The translations under genes were made by a program, and so were the position numbers. Under the pieces are notes generated by a model. That model made no database searches. It was not told the DNA's origin and was given only the letters and a program-made list of their open reading frames with translations. 64,000 bases of DNA. Source: Pseudobacteroides cellulosolvens ATCC 35603 = DSM 2933. Lineage in GTDB: Bacteria; Bacillota; Clostridia; Acetivibrionales; DSM-2933. The stretch is taken from contig NZ_LGTC01000001.1 of NCBI RefSeq assembly GCF_001262605.1, positions 6,807,501-6,871,500 on the forward strand. Direction: 5' to 3'. Positions 46,782-57,100 of this stretch are shown here, piece by piece (positions within the stretch are counted from its first letter, which is position 1; every line of letters begins with the position of its first letter).

Positions 46782-48020
46782 ATGTTGCATCCAAAGATGA
46801 AAAAATTATTTATTGGGGTGGATATTCATAAGCGTACCCATGTAGCAGTCATAATTAACTGCTTTACTGAAAAGCTCGGAGAACTTAGGTTTGAGAACAA
46901 CAAGAAGGGCTTTGAAAAGCTTATTGAATTTGTCAAATCCCATTTAAAACGTGGTATTACTCCATGTTTCGGCTTAGAGGATACAGCAAGTAACGGCAGG
47001 AACTTTACCAGATTTCTTTTGAATCTCGGCTATACTGTTAAATCTGTTGATGCTTCACTAACCTATACAGAAAGGCGTAATCAGGCTATATCCCATAAAA
47101 CAGACGGGCACGATGCCTTTTGTGTTGCCAAGGTTCTATTAAATCAATTGGATACCCTTCCAGATGCATCAATTCATGATGATAGCTGGACCCTGCAGCT
47201 TTTAGTATCTCGACGTAATTCAATAGTCAAGGTGCGGGCTGCATCTAAAAATCAGGTTCACAGCTACATATCGCATCATTATCCAAGCTATCCCAAATTC
47301 TTTACGGTAACTTACTGTAAGGCCGGAATGGAATTCTTTCAAAACTTTCCCTCGCCATCAAAGTTAAGAGGCATTACCAAGGAAGAGCTTGCAGAATTTC
47401 TATCCATCCATAGCAGCGGATTTTTTGGAATTGAACATGCTGAAAAGATATTAAAACTGGTTGAAAAGGATGGCGACACATCAACGGAATATCAGGAAAC
47501 AAGGGACTTTATTGTGTCTCATTGTATAAAGGAAATTAAGCACTGTAATGAAGAACTGGAAGTAATAGAGGCTGAGATTAAAAAGCATATGAAGCAATTT
47601 CCTTATAAGCTTGAAACCATGCCCGGAATTAATACAATAACCGCTGCAATGCTGATTAGTGAAATTGGAGATATCAGAAGGTTTTCAAGTAGCGATAAAA
47701 TGTGTCGGTACAGCGGAATTAGTCCGGTGGCCTGTTCATCAGGTGATAAGGACAAGAACTTTAGGAATAAACAGGGCAACAGGCGATTGTATGAGATATT
47801 CAGGGATATTGCTTCAAGGAATATCTGTAGAGGTAGGGACAAGAAAAGCCCGATAAATGATACTTTTCTTGAGTATTATAATAAGAAGATATCACAGGGA
47901 AAAACAAAGCGTCAGGCCTTAATTGCAGTAATGAGGCAGATTACAAAGGTTATCTATTCAATGATGATTCACCAAAGGGAGTACATAAAACCAACAGTTT
48001 CCAAAACAGAAAATGCATGA
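46782..48020 (+). CDS. IS110-family transposase (S5 right)
   Basis: 412 aa, ATG after GGAGGGAATG; see 42614-43852. Confidence 0.93.
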   Translation: MLHPKMKKLFIGVDIHKRTHVAVIINCFTEKLGELRFENNKKGFEKLIEFVKSHLKRGITPCFGLEDTASNGRNFTRFLLNLGYTVKSVDASLTYTERRNQAISHKTDGHDAFCVAKVLLNQLDTLPDASIHDDSWTLQLLVSRRNSIVKVRAASKNQVHSYISHHYPSYPKFFTVTYCKAGMEFFQNFPSPSKLRGITKEELAEFLSIHSSGFFGIEHAEKILKLVEKDGDTSTEYQETRDFIVSHCIKEIKHCNEELEVIEAEIKKHMKQFPYKLETMPGINTITAAMLISEIGDIRRFSSSDKMCRYSGISPVACSSGDKDKNFRNKQGNRRLYEIFRDIASRNICRGRDKKSPINDTFLEYYNKKISQGKTKRQALIAVMRQITKVIYSMMIHQREYIKPTVSKTENA

Positions 48021-48068
48021 TAGTATATATATGAGCCTTGTTTTTTACAGGGCTTTTATATATGCTGT
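48021..48068 (+). terminator. Stem-loop terminator after the transposase (S5 right)
   Basis: AGCCTTGT / ACAGGGCT stem then TTTTATATA. Confidence 0.65.
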
Positions 48069-48118
48069 CATGAGTTGCAATAACAAATGCATTTAGGTAA
48101 CAGGGTGGGTGTCTCAAG

Positions 48119-48736
48119 GTGATTAATAGTACTATAAAACAAGATAAAAAGGAATTTAAAGATTTATTACTTTTATGTGTGATGCTTGATTGGGGATTTT
48201 CATTTATTATGTATGGTACAAAATTTACTGCCAATGAAAAGTTGGGAGCATCCTTTATTACAGCAATAATAGCAGTATGTATCGGCTTACCATTTTGGGG
48301 AATTGTATTGTATTATTTTAAATGTCATAAATTTAGTCAAGTATTTGTCTTATATTTTGGTGTTTCTACAATAGTATATTCAATAATGTTTTTTTGGATA
48401 TTCTATGAAGTACTATATAAAATAGCATTAATTGAAAATGCATTTTACTTAATACTTGGAGGTATCGGCTATATAACAGTTGTTATTTTAATATTGTATT
48501 ATAGATACAATATTAACAGAGGAGTATACAAAGATAAATCAGGACTTCCTAAGTATACAGTGATTGGAGTAGTGGCATTAATTGGTGGTATTATATTTAA
48601 GGCTTTTATGGATAAACAATCTGAAAGTATCCAAAATATCGCACTTGCAGTGGTAGCGTTGATAATATCTTATGCCTTCAGTTTTGGGTTTACTCAATTA
48701 TTCAGTTACTGGTTAATATTAAAAGAAAACAAGTGA
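48119..48736 (+). CDS. Multi-pass membrane protein, orphan immunity candidate (S5 right)
   Basis: 205 aa, GTG start, about six hydrophobic segments. A 12-codon ORF with its own GGAG site follows at 48746-48784, probably the stub of another lost immunity gene. Confidence 0.6.
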   Translation: MINSTIKQDKKEFKDLLLLCVMLDWGFSFIMYGTKFTANEKLGASFITAIIAVCIGLPFWGIVLYYFKCHKFSQVFVLYFGVSTIVYSIMFFWIFYEVLYKIALIENAFYLILGGIGYITVVILILYYRYNINRGVYKDKSGLPKYTVIGVVALIGGIIFKAFMDKQSESIQNIALAVVALIISYAFSFGFTQLFSYWLILKENK

Positions 48737-48822
48737 GGTAGGAGTATGAACGTTCCATTGTTTAAAAATGAGTTTCTTCTATAATAAATAGCACCATAAC
48801 AATGTACATATTACCTAATTAG

Positions 48823-49635
48823 GGCCACGGTGATGTGACTGCATTGGTGGATGGTAAAGGGGATGTAGTGAATCGGTATCAGTATGATGCATTTGGTAAT
48901 ACAGTTGAAGCTGTTGAGAAGGTGCAGAATAGATTCAGGTATGCTGGGGAGCAGTATGATCAGGTTACAGGCCAGTACTACCTTAGAGCCAGATTCTATA
49001 ACCCAGTTGTAGGAAGGTTTACGCAGGAAGACCCGTATCATGGAGATGGATTAAACCTATACAGCTACGTACAGAATAACCCTGTTAACTATATTGACCC
49101 ATCCGGTAACTGCAGTGAGAAATCAAACCTTTGGAATGATTTCCAAAGGTCGAAGAAAGGACAGTTTAAATCAAGAAAAGAGGCTGCTGCTGAATATAAA
49201 CGGCTTATGTCTTTAACACAATTGCAGCATGAAGCAAGTTCTGGAGCTGTTCTTAAAGTTACTCCAGGCAAGACAACAACAATACTTGGAACGTTTGCAA
49301 AGGATACTGGAAAAATCGTAAATGAGCTGGGTAATATTAAGACAAAGAACTTTGGCCCTAGAAAAGATTACTTTAATGTTTTAAATGTACCAGATGAGTT
49401 GTATGTAAACCCAACACAATTCTGGAATGAATACAATCAGCCTTGGCTAGACAATGCTATAGCAAGAAATGATGTAATTATTATGTCTACAAAACCAGAA
49501 GCTAAGGTTGGAAGCTTATTCAGAAAGAATGCTTCAGGTAAAATAGAATTATCAGGTTTCGGAAAAGAATACACACATCTACGGAAAAATGGATATGTAT
49601 TTGACCCTAAAACAAATCAAATGATTAAAAAATAA
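48823..49635 (+). CDS. Silent Rhs tip with unclassified toxin domain (cassette 3)
   Basis: GHGDVTALVD directly after TAG (48820-48822). The core has EDPYHGDG in place of EDTYRGDG and ends NYIDPSGN, so it diverged from the other two. The toxin part (~175 residues) contains NFGPRKDYFNVLNVP, an aromatic NPTQFWNEYNQPWLD stretch and a C-terminal LSGFGKEYTHLRKNGY. It looks like a recurrent polymorphic-toxin ending, but the activity is unknown to me. Immunity gene follows after 16 nt. Confidence 0.8.
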   Translation, partial: GHGDVTALVDGKGDVVNRYQYDAFGNTVEAVEKVQNRFRYAGEQYDQVTGQYYLRARFYNPVVGRFTQEDPYHGDGLNLYSYVQNNPVNYIDPSGNCSEKSNLWNDFQRSKKGQFKSRKEAAAEYKRLMSLTQLQHEASSGAVLKVTPGKTTTILGTFAKDTGKIVNELGNIKTKNFGPRKDYFNVLNVPDELYVNPTQFWNEYNQPWLDNAIARNDVIIMSTKPEAKVGSLFRKNASGKIELSGFGKEYTHLRKNGYVFDPKTNQMIKK

Positions 49636-49651
49636 ATGGAGTGTGCTTAAA

Positions 49652-49930
49652 ATGTCAAATTCAGAGGATGCAAAGAAGTATAATGAGGACCTTGATAAAC
49701 TTTTGAAGGAAACAAAAATATTTACTAGGGAGCTATTCGAAAAGTTCTATGATGCATATTCTTACGATACTCCAACAACACACAATTGGCTTATTAATAA
49801 GTTGAAAATCATTAAAGAACGCCTTGAACAAGGCGATACTTTGCCAGTTGAGAATAGTAAAATTACATTAAATAAGGATAACTTTTTAGACTGGGTTGAA
49901 TTAGAGTTTCCAGGTTGTACAGACATGTAA
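49652..49930 (+). CDS. Cognate immunity candidate for cassette 3 toxin
   Basis: 92 aa, acidic, soluble, helical. ATG at 49652 follows TGGAG; an in-frame GTG at 49643 is too near that site. Ends at a terminator and element E5. Family not recognised. Confidence 0.7.
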   Translation: MSNSEDAKKYNEDLDKLLKETKIFTRELFEKFYDAYSYDTPTTHNWLINKLKIIKERLEQGDTLPVENSKITLNKDNFLDWVELEFPGCTDM

Positions 49931-49956
49931 TTAAATAATGCACATATAAGTTATTA

Positions 49957-49985
49957 AAAGGCTGGATGTTTCCCAGCCTTTTTCG
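49957..49985 (+). terminator. Terminator after cassette 3 immunity gene
   Basis: AAAAGGCTGG / CCAGCCTTTTT. Confidence 0.8.
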
Positions 49986-49995
49986 TATAATTTGC

Positions 49996-50027
49996 CTGGT
50001 AACCCATTCAGGAATATCAGAGGGCCC
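49996..50027 (+). repeat. Cassette-end mini-hairpin element E5
   Basis: TGGTAACCCA hairpin then GGAATATCAGAGGGCC; more like E4 than E1-E3. Confidence 0.7.
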
Positions 50028-50049
50028 TTTTAGAACAAAATTTTAGTCA

Positions 50050-50619
50050 TCAGTCTTTAAATTTGGCAATAAAATCGTCTTTTTTAATTTTTTGTTTAGT
50101 CTTAACTGATACCAATTCTTGATTAGATTCATCTAATTTATATATACCTTGAGAAAAACTCGTTAATCCATAAGAACCTGTTAACGAAGATTCTCCCTTT
50201 ATTTTGTATAATGAAAGCATATATTCCTTCCCTGTTTCTATTGTAATACTTGAGGCTGGTATTACTAGGTCAATGCTTTTTGGCGGTTTTTCATTATTTT
50301 TTATTCCCTCTAGAACATCAACCTCATATATTTCAATTGGGGCAGTAATATCCACTTTTTCATTATTTGAAGTTGTGGATACTTTCTTAGTTGCTTTTTC
50401 TTTTAATCCTTTTACTTTTGCTCTGACAATTAAATCAGAAACTTGTTTTAATTTCTCATCAGAAAATAATTCCTCTGAAAAGTTATATTTGATGGTTTTT
50501 TCTGTACTAGGTTCAGTTCCTTGGGGTTTATTAGTTCTATTAAAATTTATCATATACACACTTACTGTTGCGATAACTAAAGTAATAGTAAGCACTGAAA
50601 GTAATTTTATCTTTCTCAT
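50050..50619 (-). CDS. Membrane-anchored exported protein of unknown function
   Basis: 189 aa with an N-terminal signal/anchor (LLSVLTITLVIATVSVYMI) and GGAG site. Extracellular part predicted mostly beta strands, no family recognised. 14 nt downstream of the metalloprotease gene, so probably in one operon. Confidence 0.7.
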   Translation of the reverse strand: MRKIKLLSVLTITLVIATVSVYMINFNRTNKPQGTEPSTEKTIKYNFSEELFSDEKLKQVSDLIVRAKVKGLKEKATKKVSTTSNNEKVDITAPIEIYEVDVLEGIKNNEKPPKSIDLVIPASSITIETGKEYMLSLYKIKGESSLTGSYGLTSFSQGIYKLDESNQELVSVKTKQKIKKDDFIAKFKD

Positions 50620-50633
50620 ATTTTCACTCTCCT

Positions 50634-51278
50634 TTAATTGATTAAGCTAGCAATCTCTAATTTTGCATCTTTGTCCTCAACTTGCAATGTTCTTAGATAA
50701 TAGCTGCATGGTAAATAATTCCCACCTAAACCATATTCACTATAGCCATACATAGTTGCTACTTGAGTTACACTAGTCCAATAATATGGACCATATCCCC
50801 AATTATAATCACCAATACCAATAACATGACCTAATTCATGTGTTGCAATACCTTGTCTATCTTTATATGAAAAACTATCACCGCTTCCCCATGTCTGATT
50901 TGTGTTGAATATTACATCAAAGTTTTCAATTATTTCTCCAGACATAAGCAATGGAGTAGCAGCATTAACGCTAATAGGATATCCAACATTAGTTACATCA
51001 GCATATGTAACAGTATTTTTATTATCACCTACATCTACACTACCAGTATGATCGGTAGAATTCCTGTAAATTTTCACATTGCCAGAAGCATTATTCCATG
51101 TTATTCTTGCATTTTCAACTACTGTCCTCCACGTGGAACTGAGGGATGAATGGTATGAATAATATATACTACGACTTTTGGGAATACCTTCTATTTCATA
51201 CGCACTTACATTAATCGAAAAGCAAGTAGTAAATATAAATATCATTGCAAAACTAATGACGTTTTTAAAAAGCTTCAT
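50634..51278 (-). CDS. Secreted metzincin-type zinc metalloprotease
   Basis: 214 aa with a signal peptide (ISFAMIFIFTTCFSINVSA). THELGHVIGIGD near residue 146 is the HExxHxxGxxD zinc-binding motif, with D as third ligand, as in snapalysin-like metzincins. Target unknown. The upstream 51279-51716 is AT-rich with no gene. Confidence 0.85.
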   Translation of the reverse strand: MKLFKNVISFAMIFIFTTCFSINVSAYEIEGIPKSRSIYYSYHSSLSSTWRTVVENARITWNNASGNVKIYRNSTDHTGSVDVGDNKNTVTYADVTNVGYPISVNAATPLLMSGEIIENFDVIFNTNQTWGSGDSFSYKDRQGIATHELGHVIGIGDYNWGYGPYYWTSVTQVATMYGYSEYGLGGNYLPCSYYLRTLQVEDKDAKLEIASLIN

Positions 51279-51716
51279 TTTTTTCTCTCCTCATTAATAA
51301 TTCAAGCAAAGCATTCCTATTTCGAGTGTTACAAAAAAATGCATTACTCCTTTCATCTCTAAATTGCATCCAAAAAGAAACGACTTTGCAAGTTGGACTA
51401 TTATAGCATAAAATATAACAAATTTGCAATATTATTTAATCATGATTTACATTATATTTACATACCAGTTATATTTAGGTGTAATATTTCATAAATCGAC
51501 ATTATTGTTGCATAAAAACTTTTGATAAAAATCAACTACAACTATTGAATTATGCTGAGATAATCTTTTTCATGTTTGTAATTCATTTGATGAGTTACTT
51601 GATTTAGTAAGCTACATATAAATTAGCATATGATCAATATTTAAGCTCTTTAAATATTAAATCAGGTGAAATTATGAAATAGCATAAATAAGGCTATTTT
51701 AATAGTCTATTCTTTT

Positions 51717-51747
51717 CTGGAAACCAGCAGAGAATATCAGGGGTCCA
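51717..51747 (+). repeat. Cassette-end mini-hairpin element E6
   Basis: CTGGAAACCAG then GAGAATATCAGGGGTCCA, nearly identical to E2/E3. No forward-strand gene precedes it now, suggesting a deleted or replaced cassette. Confidence 0.75.
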
Positions 51748-51799
51748 AAATATGCTTGCTAGTAAATATTAAACGTGGTCTTATTTTTACATTAAAAAG

Positions 51800-51825
51800 A
51801 AACGCCGGATTTCTCCGGCATTTGG
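51800..51825 (-). terminator. Terminator of the solute-binding-protein gene
   Basis: GCCGGA / TCCGGC stem around 51804-51820, T-rich on the minus-strand side. Confidence 0.6.
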
Positions 51826-51841
51826 CATCAAGATTCGTCAT

Positions 51842-53368
51842 CTACTCAACAGTTACATCCTTCAAACCTGTTTTAACCTTATCTTTAAATGTTTTAATCA
51901 TATCATTTTTTGTCTTAATCTTGCCTGCAAGATATGATCTCATGCAATCAATATAAAAGTTCTCTATAGTATCATCATACTTTGTTTGAATAGTACCTTT
52001 TATATCTTTGAGTAATGGTTCATAAAATTTATATAAGTCTGTATCCATTATGTTACTTTCTTCTGGTGCACCTTCAGAAATAACTTGGAGATTATTTGGA
52101 AAATCCTGATTATCATAAGCCCAATTACTCATCCAATCCTTATCAGTTGTAATGCATTTTAAAAAACTCCATGCAATATCTTGCATATCGGACTTACTGT
52201 ATATACCAAACCATGTTCCTCCCCAGAAGTAGGGATATGTAGGTTTAGCTAATCCCCATCTATCACCTTCTCTTGACTTTACATCATTTGATCCTATTAT
52301 CCAAGGAATCCCCCAATAAGGACATAACCACATTAAAGCCTTTTCATCACTACCGATAGCAGACATCCAGCTTGGTGACCACTGATCTAAACTCGCTTCA
52401 TATTTATTATTTCTTAGTGTCTTGGCAAAATCTATGAAATCCAGCATCTTTTGATCAATTGTTAATTTATCATTAACTACCCAACTCTTACTACGTCCAC
52501 CGATAAACATCTTAAGTGGCTCTTCAAAAGTTGGAAATAGGGAAACCTTTCCTCCACTTTTTTCTTTCAACGTCTTTGCAGCTAATAACATTTTTTCTGG
52601 TGTTGAAACCATATCCGTTATTTTTGTAGAATCATCAGTTCCAAGATACTTTCGAGCAGCAGCTTTTTTAAAAGCTAAAGCACCTGGAGCTCCTTGAAAT
52701 GATAATGCTTTAAGTAATCCATTATTATCTGTTCCTACCTGAATTGTATATGGTATCATGTTATGTACATTGTTTTTTGCCTTTTCACTCAGGTCAGCAT
52801 ATGCATTAGGCATATTAACAAATTTTTTAGCGAAAGCAGATTCTACTGCAAAAACATCTGGAGCACCAGAACCCGCTCTTATAGCGGCAGTAAGTTTATT
52901 CTGATACTGTTGGTCTTTATCCGGTATAACCGATAGAGCAATTTTTATGTCAGGATGTATTTCATTAAATAACTTTACAATATTTGGGCTCTCGTCCTTA
53001 TTAAAATGCCACAATGTAAGTTCTCTTGCTTCATTTGTATTTTCTTCATGCACAACTGTTTCATCTTTATCGGTTGAAAGCATAACTGCTTGATTATAAC
53101 TATCCCATTCTACTTCAAATCCAGAAAGACCAGCTACAGCTCTTAGTGGCAAGTAAGTTCTACCATTAATAATCACAGGAGAAATTTTGGAGCCATTGGT
53201 ATCTGTTAATATCTTCTGCTCATTGTTCAAATATATTTTTATATTGTCATTAACAGTTGCCTCGATTTTCCTCACGGTATCATAGCTCCATACAATGCTA
53301 ATGGCAGCTACACTGGTAATTGATACTGCAAAAATTCCAATTAAAATTTTATAAATTCTTTTCATCAC
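51842..53368 (-). CDS. Stalk-domain extracellular solute-binding protein (ABC type)
   Basis: 508 aa. N-terminal signal segment, a copper-amine-oxidase N-terminal 'stalk' domain (INGRTYLPLRAVAGLSGFEV, residues ~65-100), then a family 1 solute-binding fold from ~115 (ELTLWHFNKDESPNIVKLF, GSGAPDVFAVESAF). Probably a sugar-binding lipid-free receptor displayed on the wall; no permease genes nearby. ATG at 53365 or GTG at 53368. Its first ~49 codons and promoter are duplicated at 57785-57929. Confidence 0.85.
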   Translation of the reverse strand: MMKRIYKILIGIFAVSITSVAAISIVWSYDTVRKIEATVNDNIKIYLNNEQKILTDTNGSKISPVIINGRTYLPLRAVAGLSGFEVEWDSYNQAVMLSTDKDETVVHEENTNEARELTLWHFNKDESPNIVKLFNEIHPDIKIALSVIPDKDQQYQNKLTAAIRAGSGAPDVFAVESAFAKKFVNMPNAYADLSEKAKNNVHNMIPYTIQVGTDNNGLLKALSFQGAPGALAFKKAAARKYLGTDDSTKITDMVSTPEKMLLAAKTLKEKSGGKVSLFPTFEEPLKMFIGGRSKSWVVNDKLTIDQKMLDFIDFAKTLRNNKYEASLDQWSPSWMSAIGSDEKALMWLCPYWGIPWIIGSNDVKSREGDRWGLAKPTYPYFWGGTWFGIYSKSDMQDIAWSFLKCITTDKDWMSNWAYDNQDFPNNLQVISEGAPEESNIMDTDLYKFYEPLLKDIKGTIQTKYDDTIENFYIDCMRSYLAGKIKTKNDMIKTFKDKVKTGLKDVTVE

Positions 53369-53817
53369 AAAACCTCCCTATTATTTTACTTAAATTAAGT
53401 GTAATCTATTTGGAAACCTAAAATATCTGCATAATTATAACATTATATCTAAAAAATCTCTACTATACATAAAAATAAGCTACGATATTCCTCCTAATAT
53501 GTTTGATTCTATCTCCTTGTATCACCATATATAAAGGGCTTTGTTGAATTTATGCAAAAACCACCAAGGGAAAAATTATGAATTCAAAGCCGATTTATAG
53601 AAGCTGATGTTCCGAGTCTTGGGAAAAACAATTCCCCCTCAACATTTAGAAATGCTGGCGAAGCATTACTTTTGAGTCTATAAAGGGACTTTAAGTAACT
53701 GAAAAGCTGCTGCTTAGAAGTCTTGCAGAGTCAGGCCCAGATAAAGTATATGGATAAGCGTTCAACCATATACTTTATCTGGGCCACTTTAAGCGACTTT
53801 GAAGAAATTCCAGTCTT
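53221..53817. repeat. Left arm of inverted repeat S6 (597 bp)
   Basis: Reverse complement of 57333-57929 (sum 111150). Covers the 5' end and promoter of the solute-binding gene and a long-hairpin element; encloses the RCC1 gene. Confidence 0.92.
53600..53817. repeat. Long-hairpin element (S6 left)
   Basis: GGGAAAAACAATTCCCCC, ACATTTAGAAATGCT, 11-bp-phased spacer (about 53669-53730), hairpin 53734-53785 with GGCCCAGATAAAGTATATGG stem. Mirror at 57333-57550. The remaining 53818-54160 is AT-rich promoter region. Confidence 0.8.
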
Positions 53818-54045
53818 GGTAGACAAAAAGAAATATAGCGTATATAATTCTCAAAATCACTAAAGAACATCAACGATTCAGACTGCATTGTTTTACCATT
53901 ATCCCCTTGCAATAACGCATTTTCTGATCCATTTATTAGCTGTTGATTGTGTGTGACGAATATATTGACTGATGGAAATTAATTGCTGACAAGTGGATTA
54001 AATGCATATTATAAATAACTCTATAATCTCTATAACATAAAGACT

Positions 54046-54075
54046 TTTCAAGTTCGCAATATAAGTGGTATAATT
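54046..54075 (+). promoter_or_regulatory. Putative sigma-A promoter of the RCC1 gene
   Basis: TTTCAA, 17-nt spacer, TATAAT about 85 nt upstream of the start codon. Confidence 0.4.
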
Positions 54076-54160
54076 TTCATGACTTAGCAAAAGACCATTT
54101 GATTAACACTTATTTTGCACTCATTTTACAATAACTAACATTATACTAGGTGGAATAGTA

Positions 54161-57100
54161 ATGCAAAAACAATTAAGAATTTTAAACCTACTTGTATTGA
54201 TTATAATAACTTTTTCAGCTATACTGATCAATTCGCCAATTAGTAAGGCAGAAAAAAATGACAACCTTGGATTTATTAAGACCGCAAAAGACGTTGGATT
54301 AAAAGCCGATGGCACATTGTGGTCAATACCCCAAGAGGATGATCAGAAGTATTTAAAACTGGCTGAAGGCTATAAGGATATTGATTCAGATAAATATGAT
54401 GATGCATATATTGGACTAAAAAAAGACGGTACTCTTTTAGTGTGGGGCAAAAACACCATGGGACAGTTTGCTGAAAGTACACTTGATGAAAGCAACAAGC
54501 CCATAAAGATTATGGACAATGTTAAAGCCATTTCGGGTTTATCTGCATTAAAAAACGATGGATCTGTTTGGGCATGGGGTGGTAATGTTTTTCATGATAG
54601 TGAATCCAAGGTGAATAAGCCTATGTTTTTGTATAAGGGAGCTACAGCAATTTCATATGGCAGTGTATGCATATATCTGATAGATAAAAAATCCACCTTG
54701 TATGCTATTAGAAATTATTACTGTGGTGCCCCGCTAAGTAAGGGTAATAAGGTTAAGATATCTGATAATGTTAAAAATGTTGCCAGCAACTACTATATCA
54801 CAAATGACAATAACTTATGGGGGATTAACATATCAGAAAAAGATACAAATCCTGATCCCAATATATCAGAAAGTATCTATGATTTTTCCAAAAGATTAGT
54901 TTTAAAAGATGTTGTTTATGTTGACTCTAATGAAGATTCAGAAATTTCCTATTTAAACAGAAATGGAACAAGCTGTGCAATAAAATTTGATGGTAGTTTA
55001 TGGGCATGGGGTATGGATTTTATATGGTCTGGTGGAAAATGTAATTACCAATTACCACAAAAGTTAATGAACAATGTCAAATATGCTAGTTGTGGATTCC
55101 ATAATATTCAGATAATAAAAAAAGACGGGTCTGTATGTTATTTTGGTCTTAAATCACCAAAGAGCATATATTCATTACCAATAGTAGCTGATAAGAATGT
55201 ATCAAAGGTATATGAGAATTTTTCATGGATACTCACAAAAGATGACACCCTAATGTGGAAAACACATATAGGATACGAAGGTAAAAACAGAGTTTTAACT
55301 AAAAATGCTTCGCAAAATGTAGAGTGGAATGGGAATAAGGCAACAATAAAAAATCCTGACGGCACAAGTTGGGAATATGAATTAAATAATATTGTAGATT
55401 CTTATAGTGTTAATATGTTTAATGGTGATTTTAAAAAACGATTTGGGAGAATTGCTATAAAAAATGATAACACACTTTGGCAGGAAAATTCTAAATTATT
55501 CGGTAATTCTGATTATGTAAAAATTAATATAGATGCAACAAACATCAAATCTATTTATTCACATTATGGTAGTCGGTTATATATTCTTTATAATGATAAT
55601 TCATTGTGGGTTAGCTTTGGGAAATCGGTTGGGGAAGATGAAGAGGATAGCTTAGAAACTCAGCCCCTTGAATATCAACCACCAGTTAAACTGGCAGATG
55701 ATGTGAAGGATCTTAATGTTACTGAATATTACACTTTTGCCATAACAAATAACGGTGCATTATATGGCTGGTTTTTTACGTCCTATATCCCAGGACAAGA
55801 TATTCCAGGGAAAAAAATAATGGATGATGTTGACTCCTTTGATAACAACACCCATATACTAGATATAATTAAAAAAGATAAGTCTCATTGGAATTTAATG
55901 TGTCCTATCATTGAAAAGTATGAGGAAAACGAGAAATTTAATGAGGAGATTGCACAAAATGCCCATAAAGATATAAATAATATGGAAGACATTAAAATCA
56001 ATAGCTACAATTACTACATAAAATCAAATGGAGATCTTTGGGTCAGAGGATACGGTGATGATACTTTTGTTAGCTGTTTTGGTGATAAAATTATGCTTAA
56101 TTTTGGGAAAGTATTGGACAATGTTGTCCGAGTGGAACATGATTCTATCTATAATAGGGGGTTAGCTCTTTGTAATGATGGTTCCCTTTGGGAATACGGA
56201 ATGGTTACTAAATATGATTATAATAAATCGCCAGAAACGATAAAGGCAGATATAAAGCCACGGAAAGTAATGGAAGATGTTAAAGATTTTAAAATTAGCC
56301 AAAATTCATGTGCAGCAGTAAAAAATGATGGAAGTTTGTATGTGTGGGGTGACAACAAAGCTGGTCAACTTGGCAACGGAAACACAAAATATGTTGAAAA
56401 GCCTGAGAAAATTTTGGATAATGTAGATAAAGTTTATATAAACTATTATTCAATGAATGCATTGAATAAAGATGGAACACTTATGAGCTGGGGATGTGGA
56501 AATGATTTGTTTCGCGAAAAACCATTTACGTATAATCCTATTACAATTTCATCCTCCGAAAATAAAATATCAAGTACCCATTTTGAATCTGTTGGCCTAG
56601 GTGAAGATATACAGGTTTTTGTCAAGGTCAATGATAGCAGGTTTACTAAAAGTGCAAAGCTTGTTTTAGAAAATGGAGATGTTATTCTTCTTGATAAAAG
56701 CAATAGATGTTATTTTACTGGCAAAATCACCAGGACTAAAAGTGAAGGCATTCTAAAATATCATATTGTTGCATCAGATGGAAAAGATAATGAAATAAAA
56801 TCAAGTGAGTATAAAGTACAAATATTAAGTAATAAAATGGTCCTTCTTGATGCTACGAATGGAGAATTTGCAGTAAAGGATTTTAAAGTTTTTGTAGATG
56901 GGAATAGAATATTATCTGATTATCAACCTCTTATTTTATTAAAAAATGGAAGAACCTTATTCCCAGTTCGTGCAATGTCAAGCCTATTAAAAGCAGATAT
57001 AAAATGGGATGGATCTACCAAATCTATTAATGTAACTAAAGATGACAACAAAATTTCTTTCAAGATCGGAAGCAAAGAGATACTGGTAAATGATAAAAAA

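Larger units (their letters stand above)
41812..48822. repeat. Large palindrome S5: arms 41812-~44900 and ~45720-48822
   Basis: Paired positions sum to 90634. Outer arms (membrane gene, transposase) identical; symE/DUF2493 sides differ by several substitutions. The central hairpin array is in the opposite order to that of S1 and S3. Confidence 0.9.
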
